Source: Planctomycetota bacterium (GTDB taxonomy: Bacteria > Planctomycetota > Phycisphaerae > Sedimentisphaerales > Anaerohalosphaeraceae). Taken from it: a DNA stretch of 5,150 bases. Shown here piece by piece: positions 1-5,150 of this stretch. The stretch is from contig VRUF01000207.1 in assembly GCA_019456245.1 (NCBI GenBank), positions 1 to 5,150 of the forward strand, written 5' to 3'. Position numbers and translations under genes: made by a program. The notes under the pieces were generated by a model, which saw only the letters and a program-made list of their open reading frames with translations, searched no databases and was not told the DNA's origin. Numbering within the stretch: position 1 is the first letter of the stretch; each line of letters begins with the position of its first letter.

Positions 1-482
1 CGGTTTCGATGGGGTATTGGAACAGGCCCGAGGAAACCGAGAAACGTTTCAAGCATTTTCCGTGGGACGGCAAGGACGATCATCTAAAGTCCGAGCGTGT
101 TGTTTTCTCAGGCGATCTTGTAAAACTCGACGATGAGGGTTTTCTGTACTTTATAGGTCGAAACGACGGGATGATAAAGTGTTCTGGTAACAGGATCAGT
201 CCCACTGAGATAGAGGAGGTTGTCTATAAAACCCACCTTGCCGCAGAAGTTGCCGCCGTAGGCGTTGCCGACAGTGTAGCCGGTCAGGTTATCAAGATTT
301 TCGTGGTACCTACCGACAACGACGCTTCCAGGTTTGACGAGACGGCAAATGAGATAATGAGATTTTGCAGCCAGAACTGTCCCGCTTATATGGTGCCGCG
401 GCATGTCGAGTTTGTCGATGTGCTGCCAAAGACGGCAACGGGCAAGATAGACTATCCCGAACTTCGCGCACGGATTGAATAA
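1..482 (+). CDS. AMP-forming acyl-CoA/aminoacyl ligase, C-terminal part (5' end outside window)
   Basis: This is the last ~159 residues of an ANL-superfamily adenylating enzyme, which activates a carboxylate with ATP and passes it to a thiol (CoA or a carrier protein). The frame is open to the left edge; the ATG at 9 lies inside the family motif GYWNRPEET, so it is not the true start. Counting from that Met, the adenylate-binding SGDL motif is at ~34-37, the hinge and A8 region GRNDGMIKCSGNR at ~50-62 followed by TEIEE, and the A10 motif PKTATGKIDY at ~140-149, with the expected catalytic lysine K146. The C-terminal swivelling domain therefore looks intact. The stop TAA overlaps the next start (TAATG), indicating translational coupling with the decarboxylase. 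The pairing resembles the ligase/decarboxylase couple known from exosortase A-associated loci; that subfamily call is from recall and substrate specificity cannot be read here. Confidence 0.9.
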   Translation, partial: VSMGYWNRPEETEKRFKHFPWDGKDDHLKSERVVFSGDLVKLDDEGFLYFIGRNDGMIKCSGNRISPTEIEEVVYKTHLAAEVAAVGVADSVAGQVIKIFVVPTDNDASRFDETANEIMRFCSQNCPAYMVPRHVEFVDVLPKTATGKIDYPELRARIE

Positions 483-1825
483 TGAATCGAGTCATGGAAC
501 TTACGGAAAACTATTATGGTGTCGCCGATGGCGAGCTTACCGTCGAAGGTATTAAGGTAAGCGATATTGTCGAAGAGTACGGTACGCCTTTTTATTTGTA
601 TTGTCCGGCGATTTTTCGCGAGAAACTAAGGCGCCTTCAAAAAGCCCTTAAAGGTTTTAAAATATATTATTCAGTAAAAGCCAACCCAAATCCCGAGGTA
701 ATCCGTTTTTTTGTCGATCAGGGATGCGGTTTGGAGATCGCCTCGGCAGGCGAGTTGTATGCCGCCCTTTCATGCGGGTGTCGTCCTGTAAATATAATAT
801 TTGCGGGACCCGGCAAAACAGAAAGCGAAATTATTGCCGCAGTTGAATCCCAGATCGGCGAAATACATGTTGAGTCTGTCGCAGAGATCGAAAGGGTCGC
901 TGCTGTTGCCCGTCAGCGAAACCTTCAGATGTCCGTTTCCCTTCGCATAAATCCGGGGCAAAACGCACAGGCAGGTGCCGTGCAGATGGGTGGAAAACCT
1001 TCGGCATTCGGCATCGAAGAAGGTCAATTGGCGCAAGCTGTAAAAAAAGTCATGGGTTGCGAGAATCTTATTTTAAAAGGGCTTCACATCTATGTAGGTA
1101 CGCAGATACTGGACGATAAGGCGCTTCTGGAAATGTATCGGTATGCGTTTGACCTTGCCGGATCGATAGCTGACCTTAGCGGTCAGCCCATTGAGACGAT
1201 AGATTTTGGCGGTGGACTTGGCGTTCCGTATTTTGAGCATGAAACCGAGCTAGACATAGAAAGCTTTGGAAATAATCTGCGAGGAGTTATAAATGAAAAT
1301 CGCAGCAACCATGCCCTTTCAAAGGCCTCGCTGGTGATAGAGCCCGGAAGGTATCTTACCGCTGAGGGTGGTCTATACGTTGCTGGCGTTGTCGACAGGA
1401 AAAGCAGTTTCGGTCTGGATTACGTTATACTTGACGGGGGAATGAACCATCACCTGGCAGCATCGGGGAATCTGGGGCAGATAATTAAACGCAATTATCC
1501 GCTTGCCGTTGCCAATCGTATTTCCCAGGAATGTATCCGGAGCGTAAACATTGCCGGGCCGCTTTGCACACCTATAGATACGCTTGGTCGAAACGTTTTG
1601 CTGCCCGAAATAGAAGCAGGCGATGTTATTGCGTTTTTTATGTCAGGTGCATACGGTCTTTCGTCAAGCCCTACGGGTTTTCTAAGCCATGGAGCACCTT
1701 TGGAGCTTTTCGTCACCAACGGCGAAGTGCATGTCATAAGGAAGAGGGGAACATATTCCGATTTATTTGCAGAAACTTCGATTGAAAAACTTGCGTTTGA
1801 GGAGGTGGCAGATGACATTGATTGA
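482..1825 (+). CDS. PLP-dependent fold-type III amino acid decarboxylase (exosortase-associated/BtrK-like)
   Basis: The 447-residue protein is a complete alanine-racemase-fold decarboxylase of the diaminopimelate/ornithine decarboxylase superfamily. The PLP Schiff-base lysine is K66 in YSVKANPNP. LEIASAGEL follows at ~84-92, HIYVGTQ at 202-208, the phosphate-binding glycine loop DFGGGLGVPY at 241-250, EPGR at 287-290, the catalytic cysteine and substrate aspartate in GPLCTPID at 359-366 (C362, D366), and GAYGLS at 389-394. All catalytic elements are present. The CTPxD motif differs from the CESxD typical of LysA, so lysine biosynthesis is unlikely. It fits the family next to acyl ligases in exosortase loci and BtrK, which decarboxylates a glutamyl-carrier protein. 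Whether the substrate here is free or carrier-bound is inference. The ATG at 482 sits in the ligase stop and has no clear Shine-Dalgarno, consistent with coupled translation; M5 (494) is an alternative start. Confidence 0.88.
   Translation: MNRVMELTENYYGVADGELTVEGIKVSDIVEEYGTPFYLYCPAIFREKLRRLQKALKGFKIYYSVKANPNPEVIRFFVDQGCGLEIASAGELYAALSCGCRPVNIIFAGPGKTESEIIAAVESQIGEIHVESVAEIERVAAVARQRNLQMSVSLRINPGQNAQAGAVQMGGKPSAFGIEEGQLAQAVKKVMGCENLILKGLHIYVGTQILDDKALLEMYRYAFDLAGSIADLSGQPIETIDFGGGLGVPYFEHETELDIESFGNNLRGVINENRSNHALSKASLVIEPGRYLTAEGGLYVAGVVDRKSSFGLDYVILDGGMNHHLAASGNLGQIIKRNYPLAVANRISQECIRSVNIAGPLCTPIDTLGRNVLLPEIEAGDVIAFFMSGAYGLSSSPTGFLSHGAPLELFVTNGEVHVIRKRGTYSDLFAETSIEKLAFEEVADDID
1801..1806 (+). 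promoter_or_regulatory. Strong ribosome binding site setting the GNAT start
   Basis: GGAGGT lies five bases before the ATG at 1812, inside the 3' end of the decarboxylase gene. A longer reading from 1767 would add fifteen basic residues (MQKLRLKN...) and has no comparable site, so 1812 is preferred. Confidence 0.8.
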
Positions 1826-2810
1826 TGACAAAAAACAGACGATGCGATTTGTCTATGAGCCGTACCTTGATCAGGTAAGCTCTTTGATGCTGGCAAACTG
1901 GGCCAGGCCGTGTTGGCAATATTCTCCTGAGATGCTTGCAAGCTATATAGATCGACCCTGCGGCGATTCCTCGATGTCCGTGGGTTTATATTGCGGCGAT
2001 GAGCTCGCAGGTTACATCGCGTATTTCCCGTATATGTTGTATTGCGGATCAAAGGTTCATCCGGTTGTTTTCGGTACATGGTGGACTGTAGATCAGCGAT
2101 TCGCATCGAAAGGCGTTGCAATGCAGCTACAGGAGGAGATGCTCCAGCTTGCCCGTAATAAGGGTTATGCGGGACTGGTCACCTTCACGCACGCCGACAG
2201 CAAAGCCGACCGCGCCAACCGTCTTGCCTTTAAGTGGCTCGGCGAATCTTTTGAGTACAAATCGAGCTTTACGCAGATGATCGCGGCAACTTCAATGTTG
2301 CGCAGGAAACTGAATGGCTCTATGGATCCGGCGGTATGTCTTTATGCCCCTGCGCTGAAAGATCAGGCTCTTAAGTGTTTTCATGCAGCAAGACAATCTG
2401 TTGATATGGCGGTCGTTATTCAGGGCGAAGACGCCGATTATATCTTCAAAGAACGGTTCGCTACGCGTACATGGGTATACCGGGTCGGCGACAAGGTGTG
2501 CGGTGTGATAAACGTTGTCAAAAAAACGGTCCTTAGCGAAAGAACGGTCGATAATGCATATATTGAATACATCGCGATGGAAGCCCTTGACGGTTTTCAA
2601 CAAAAGAAGTTTATGGCAGCAGTTCTTGCTGACCCGTTTTTTGATAAGATAGACGGCGTGTGTATTCCCGCGATGGGACAGATAGACGAAGAAGTTTTCA
2701 AGTCCATGGGGTTTTACAAAACCACGCAGAAGTTCAACCTGTTCTGCGTACCGTTCGACGAAAGCCTGAAAGACCTGGAAGTGTCATCGTTTGCGCTCAA
2801 CTTTTTCTAG
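1812..2810 (+). CDS. GNAT-family N-acyltransferase, probably two GNAT-like domains
   Basis: The 332-residue protein probably moves an acyl group from CoA or a carrier protein to an amine. The N-terminal half shows the GNAT core: strands at ~55-75, then WWTVDQRFASKGVAMQLQEE (~90-109), which matches the strand-turn-helix of acetyl-CoA-binding motif A. Next comes LARNKGYAGLVTF, and NRLAFKWLG (~136-144) resembles motif B. The usual Q/R of the Q/RxxGxG/A loop is Ala (A98), while K100-G101-x-A103 is kept. The second half (~180-315) repeats the pattern more weakly: WVYRVGDKVCGVINV, AYIEYIAM and EVFKSMGFYKT, the last like the closing strand of a GNAT fold. This suggests a tandem GNAT with a degenerate C-terminal copy. 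Its start lies 14 bases inside the decarboxylase gene, so it is the third coupled gene of the operon and a likely acylator of the decarboxylation product (inference). The stop TAG falls within CTAG shared with the convergent gloB. Confidence 0.75.
   Translation: MTLIDDKKQTMRFVYEPYLDQVSSLMLANWARPCWQYSPEMLASYIDRPCGDSSMSVGLYCGDELAGYIAYFPYMLYCGSKVHPVVFGTWWTVDQRFASKGVAMQLQEEMLQLARNKGYAGLVTFTHADSKADRANRLAFKWLGESFEYKSSFTQMIAATSMLRRKLNGSMDPAVCLYAPALKDQALKCFHAARQSVDMAVVIQGEDADYIFKERFATRTWVYRVGDKVCGVINVVKKTVLSERTVDNAYIEYIAMEALDGFQQKKFMAAVLADPFFDKIDGVCIPAMGQIDEEVFKSMGFYKTTQKFNLFCVPFDESLKDLEVSSFALNFF
2807..2810. other. Shared CTAG: overlapping stop codons of two convergent genes
   Basis: CTAG reads TAG on both strands: 2808-2810 ends the GNAT gene and 2809-2807 ends gloB. 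It is centred in the 8-base palindrome TTCTAGAA (2805-2812). There is no intergenic space and no hairpin-plus-U-tract terminator nearby on either strand. Confidence 0.9.
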
Positions 2811-3520
2811 AAGCGGTCTTTACGTTTGCGTAGTGCCGCGAAATCTTTATCGGTTTTTGCCAGCAGAAATACGTTTGTTTTTCTTTCCATCTCTATCGTT
2901 GACGGTATTAGCGGTTTGCCTTGCTGGTGAAGGCGTATGATGTCCGCCAGGCGTTGTTTAATTATTTCGTTTGCGTATTCGGTTTCGCCGGCGAACTGGT
3001 AGTTTTCCAGGGTGTAATCATGGCCGGGATATACGAGAGTGTCAGGCGGCAGTGCGGCAAGTTTTTGCAGGGATTGATGCATTGTCGCAGCGCTGCATTC
3101 AAATATTCTTCCGCAACCGCCTGCAAAAAGAGTGTCGCCTGTGAAGAGGTATCCCTGTTTGTCCGTGTCGGAGGGTTGGCGATAAAAACATACTGACGAA
3201 GCGGTGTGGCCCGGCGTTGCGATAACGCGGATATTTTCGTTGCCGAAGGAAAGTACGTCTCCGTCGTTTACGGTTTTGCCGGTGGTGATGAGAGCACAGC
3301 CGGTCTTTTTTTTGAGCTCTTTGGCACCTGCGGTATGGTCGAAGTGGTTGTGAGTAATGAGCAGGGCGGATAGGTTAAGGTTGTTCTTTTCAAGGACGTG
3401 CAAAACAGCATCGCAATCTCCGCAGTCGAAAGCGATAGCGTTATCCTCATCATATCGATAAAGATACGCAAAATTATCACCCAGCACCGGGATAACTATT
3501 ACCTGATTTGAAGTCGGCAT
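2807..3520 (-). CDS. gloB: Metallo-beta-lactamase-fold hydrolase, glyoxalase II type (hydroxyacylglutathione hydrolase)
   Basis: This 237-residue cytoplasmic enzyme (no signal peptide) would hydrolyse a thioester such as S-lactoylglutathione, the second step of methylglyoxal detoxification. The dinuclear metal ligands are all visible: THNHFDH at 56-62 (H57, H59, D61, H62), TPGHT with H105, TGDTLFAGGCGR with D129, and YPGHDYTLENYQFA with H167. That last motif, together with IEMERKTNVFLL near the C-terminus, is characteristic of glyoxalase II rather than of a general MBL hydrolase. It is slightly shorter than the usual ~250 residues, and the C-terminal helical domain ends in a basic tail (RKRKDRF). 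The start ATG has no recognisable ribosome binding site, and a promoter-like element sits directly upstream. The gene follows the response regulator by 42 bases on the same strand and converges with the GNAT gene, overlapping it by four bases. The true thiol cofactor could be something other than glutathione. Confidence 0.88.
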   Translation of the reverse strand: MPTSNQVIVIPVLGDNFAYLYRYDEDNAIAFDCGDCDAVLHVLEKNNLNLSALLITHNHFDHTAGAKELKKKTGCALITTGKTVNDGDVLSFGNENIRVIATPGHTASSVCFYRQPSDTDKQGYLFTGDTLFAGGCGRIFECSAATMHQSLQKLAALPPDTLVYPGHDYTLENYQFAGETEYANEIIKQRLADIIRLHQQGKPLIPSTIEMERKTNVFLLAKTDKDFAALRKRKDRF

Positions 3521-3526
3521 GATTGC

Positions 3527-3555
3527 ATTGTACAGGGTTTAGCTTTGAGAGTAAA
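3527..3555 (-). promoter_or_regulatory. Candidate sigma-70-type promoter for gloB
   Basis: On the minus strand TTTACT (3555-3550, 4 of 6 to TTGACA) is followed after 17 bases by TACAAT (3532-3527, 5 of 6 to TATAAT). The -10 box ends only six bases before the gloB ATG, so a transcript from here would be leaderless or nearly so. This agrees with the lack of a Shine-Dalgarno. The element falls in the 42-base gap after the response regulator gene. Confidence 0.4.
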
Positions 3556-3562
3556 GGGCATA

Positions 3563-4018
3563 TTACGTCGGGCATTTGCTTTTCAACTCTACGCCGTCGG
3601 CGATGATCGAGGGGAACAGTCCTACTTTTCGCATTGCATCGATGTAGCTGCTGTATTTTACGGGTTTGACGATATAAGCACTACAGCCCATTTCGTAGCA
3701 GTGTTCTATCTCGGCAAGGTTATCCGTCGTGGTCAGCATGATAATGTTGGTGTCCCTGAGCTGCTCATTTTCCTTGATGCGTTTCATAACTTCAATGCCA
3801 TCGATTTTTGGCATGCGGATGTCGAGGAAAAGAACATATTCAATATTCTTATGAGGTTTCGCGGTCCAGTCATCGTTAAAAAGGTAGTCGAGAGTCTCCC
3901 TGCCGTCACGGAACCAGACCATACGGTTCCGCACTCCCATACGGGCAAAATAGTTTTCGGTCAAAATAAAATGCCCACGATTATCTTCTGCAAAAAGTAT
4001 TACTATTTCTTTACTCAT
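3563..4018 (-). CDS. Single-domain response regulator (CheY/Rcp1-like receiver)
   Basis: This 151-residue protein is a lone receiver domain with no output domain, so it likely acts through protein contacts or as a phosphorelay intermediate. Numbered from the ATG at 4018, the acidic pair is E11-D12 in FAEDNRGH, the phospho-acceptor is D66 in FLDIRMPKIDGIEVM, the switch threonine is T96 in MLTTTDN, and the conserved lysine is K118 in YIVKPV. All receiver residues are intact. The EDNxGH start, FRDGRETLDYL segment and ~150-residue length fit the Rcp1-like group that often partners phytochrome or hybrid histidine kinases; no kinase is present here. A minus-strand GGAG (4032-4029) lies ten bases before the ATG and four before an in-frame TTG at 4024; the ATG is preferred. 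gloB lies 42 bases downstream on the same strand, so read-through is possible, but a functional link is not evident. Confidence 0.9.
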   Translation of the reverse strand: MSKEIVILFAEDNRGHFILTENYFARMGVRNRMVWFRDGRETLDYLFNDDWTAKPHKNIEYVLFLDIRMPKIDGIEVMKRIKENEQLRDTNIIMLTTTDNLAEIEHCYEMGCSAYIVKPVKYSSYIDAMRKVGLFPSIIADGVELKSKCPT

Positions 4019-4154
4019 ATTCAAAGCACTCCACCATTCAAATACAAAAAAGACCTTACAACGAGGCCGGTACTTTCCCCAATATCAGCCGAAACCGACA
4101 TTAAGAAATACGACCTGAGTTTAGCGGCGGTTCGTATATTGAACTCTTTTATAT

Positions 4155-4160
4155 GGAGGT
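4155..4160 (+). promoter_or_regulatory. Ribosome binding site of the small ORF
   Basis: GGAGGT lies seven bases before the ATG at 4168, which is near-ideal composition and spacing. It is one of the two best Shine-Dalgarno sequences in the window, and it points away from the flanking genes. Confidence 0.5.
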
Positions 4161-4167
4161 TTTTCCG

Positions 4168-4242
4168 ATGGCACCGGTGTTAAAATCGATACAATCGCCA
4201 GCCGAAGTTTATCCGGTAAATTCATGTGTACCGAGGGTGTGA
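4168..4242 (+). CDS. Candidate small ORF, 24 residues, unknown function
   Basis: The ORF begins MAPVLKSIQSPAEVYPVNSC and ends VPRV, and I do not recognise it. It is supported by an ideally spaced GGAGGT and by three consecutive in-frame stops, TGA TAA TAA (4240-4248). It has one cysteine, three prolines and no transmembrane segment or signal peptide. It lies on the strand opposite both neighbours, in the only sizeable gap of the window. It could be a genuine microprotein, a leader peptide, or the 5' remnant of a lost gene. No downstream plus-strand gene exists in the window for it to regulate. The coding call rests on initiation and stop signals only; length is too short for codon-usage judgement. 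Confidence 0.35.
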   Translation: MAPVLKSIQSPAEVYPVNSCVPRV

Positions 4243-4260
4243 TAATAAGTTGTTGCCGGT

Positions 4261-4279
4261 GCCAATATCAGGTATTGGC
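4261..4279. terminator. Hairpin at the end of the radical SAM gene, possible weak terminator
   Basis: GCCAATA (4261-4267) and TATTGGC (4273-4279) form a perfect 7-base-pair stem with a five-base loop that contains the radical SAM stop codon. On the plus strand three G-U pairs could extend it, followed by the weakly T-rich GAGTTTCTTG. On the minus strand no T-tract follows. It could end the small-ORF transcript or protect the 3' end of the radical SAM mRNA, but it is not a classical terminator. Confidence 0.3.
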
Positions 4280-5150
4280 GTTGAGTTTCTTGCATAAGTC
4301 CTTGTAGTAATTGACTTTATCTTCGCCAAGGGCGATGATCGGAAATGCGCTTTTGTTATGGCATAACGGTTCTGCGAGGTTGACCCATTTTTCGCAAAGA
4401 TCTCCGTCGCAGGTTCCGGGGATAGGCGAAAAATCAGACAGCATGACAGAGATGCCAAGGCTGTTTACGAACCGCATAGATTCCTGAAGCTGCTGCAAGT
4501 TGCTTTGAGGGTGTCCGAGCATTTCATAGGCGGTGATGTTTTTTTTGTCGGCGCCGGCGTTTACGAGGTTTTGGGTAGCGCAGCGAAGTTCATCGGAGAC
4601 AACCTTTGCTCCGGTTGCCTCATGAAATGTTTCGGACCAACTTTCGAACCCAAGATAAAACGTTTTGAATCCGGCGTTTACCATAACTTCGGCGATCCTG
4701 GGTGTTATGAAACGTGCGTGGAGCGCGTTGGGTGTGTGGAAATTTACATTGATGTTTTTTTCTATTACGTATTCGGCAAACGGCATCAGAGCATCTTGCG
4801 GTTTATAAAGCAGGGCGTCATCGTAAAATGCAATATCGGTAACACCGCAGCTGAGCAGAAATTGCAGGTCTTCGATAGTGTGGTCGATGTTTCTTACGGC
4901 GAACCGGCCGGCGACTTTGTCCGATGCACAATATGTACACGCAAACGGACATCCGTTCGTAAGTTTCATCACGCCTGCGGTGAGTTTGTCATACGCCTCC
5001 CACAACGGCGGCTGATACGCATCGGGTTCGATATTAAGCATTTGCCAAAGCGGGTCGAGATTTTCGCCCTGTATGACCAGATCGATACCCAGCGATTTTG
5101 CATGATCCGGACAAAGGGTTGCATATACGCCGCCTGCGATGATCGCAGCA
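4268..5150 (-). CDS. B12-binding-domain radical SAM protein, C-terminal part (5' end outside window)
   Basis: The frame is open to the right edge, giving 293 visible residues. The first ~35 (AAIIAGGVYATLCPDH... then VIQGEN) match the end of a cobalamin-binding domain, whose usual form is GGxxaT..P followed by a GE motif. The radical SAM core follows, with NGCPFACTYCAS at fragment residues ~65-76 supplying the [4Fe-4S] cysteines C67, C71 and C74. Later segments fit the TIM barrel: DIAFYDDALL, INVNFHTPNALHARFI, FKTFYLGFES, and a terminal LSDFSPIPGT. The protein would cleave S-adenosylmethionine to start radical chemistry, and this class often carries out methylation or ring rearrangement; the substrate is unknown. 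The internal ATG at 5041 is not the start, because the cobalamin-domain sequence continues upstream of it. It is separated by ~250 bases from the response regulator downstream, so shared transcription is uncertain. Confidence 0.88.
   Translation of the reverse strand, partial: AAIIAGGVYATLCPDHAKSLGIDLVIQGENLDPLWQMLNIEPDAYQPPLWEAYDKLTAGVMKLTNGCPFACTYCASDKVAGRFAVRNIDHTIEDLQFLLSCGVTDIAFYDDALLYKPQDALMPFAEYVIEKNINVNFHTPNALHARFITPRIAEVMVNAGFKTFYLGFESWSETFHEATGAKVVSDELRCATQNLVNAGADKKNITAYEMLGHPQSNLQQLQESMRFVNSLGISVMLSDFSPIPGTCDGDLCEKWVNLAEPLCHNKSAFPIIALGEDKVNYYKDLCKKLNANT

Larger units (their letters stand above)
4019..4267. other. Intergenic region between response regulator and radical SAM gene
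   Basis: This 249-base stretch separates two minus-strand genes and should hold the response regulator promoter, but I see no convincing -35/-10 pair on the minus strand. On the plus strand it holds a small ORF with a strong ribosome binding site. A hairpin overlaps its right edge. TATATT at 4135-4140 is a fair plus-strand -10 match without a matching -35 box. Confidence 0.6.

Noticed and set aside
1767..1811. Longer GNAT start adding 15 residues
   Set aside because: The added segment is an out-of-frame reading of the decarboxylase C-terminus, and the strong GGAGGT is placed for the ATG at 1812.
1495..2121. 208-codon minus-strand open frame
   Set aside because: It is antisense to well-supported decarboxylase and GNAT coding sequence, and its translation is low-complexity and lacks recognisable motifs.
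2788..2830. Direct repeat CGTTTGCG at 2788-2795 and 2823-2830
   Set aside because: Both copies are eight bases inside coding sequence with no further similarity; this is likely chance.
4019..4024. TTG start two codons before the response regulator ATG
   Set aside because: The GGAG is only four bases away and ATG is generally preferred. The choice changes only two residues and cannot be settled from sequence.
3545..4183. 212-codon plus-strand open frame
   Set aside because: It lies antisense to the response regulator, whose receiver residues are all intact. The frame has no domain-like sequence and no ribosome binding site.
4168..4242. Small ORF as a PqqA-like RiPP precursor for the adjacent radical SAM enzyme
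   Set aside because: It lacks the Glu/Tyr pattern of PqqA, is on the opposite strand, and the radical SAM protein has a cobalamin domain rather than a SPASM domain or peptide-recognition element.

Overview
The window carries six protein genes, of which the first and last run off the edges, plus one candidate 24-codon small ORF. Base composition looks balanced (roughly half G+C by eye) and coding density is high. There is no sign of phage, insertion sequence, CRISPR array, tRNA or rRNA. The ligase and decarboxylase resemble families known from exosortase/PEP-CTERM loci of Gram-negative bacteria. With a B12-type radical SAM protein and an Rcp1-like receiver, this fits a Gram-negative environmental lineage, possibly Planctomycetota. 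That placement is a weak inference because no marker gene is present.

Left part, 1-2810, plus strand: a tightly coupled three-gene operon. It holds the C-terminal end of an AMP-forming acyl/aminoacyl ligase, a fold-type III PLP-dependent decarboxylase that starts inside the ligase stop codon (TAATG), and a GNAT-type N-acyltransferase that starts 14 bases before the decarboxylase ends. The likely logic is to activate a carboxylic or amino acid, decarboxylate an amino acid (possibly while carrier-bound, as in butirosin side-chain synthesis), and acylate the amine. The product is unknown and the rest of the pathway lies upstream of the window.

Middle, 2807-4018, minus strand: a glyoxalase II-type metallo-hydrolase (gloB), and upstream of it a stand-alone receiver-domain response regulator. 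gloB converges on the GNAT gene so closely that both stop codons lie in the same palindromic CTAG. A promoter-like sequence just before gloB suggests it can be transcribed on its own, perhaps with little or no leader.

Right part, 4019-5150: a 249-base gap holds a plus-strand 24-codon ORF with a very good ribosome binding site and three consecutive in-frame stop codons, followed by a small hairpin. Beyond it, on the minus strand, is the C-terminal part of a cobalamin-binding radical SAM protein with an intact CxxxCxxC cluster motif.

The strongest candidates for something undescribed are the ligase-decarboxylase-acyltransferase operon and the small ORF.
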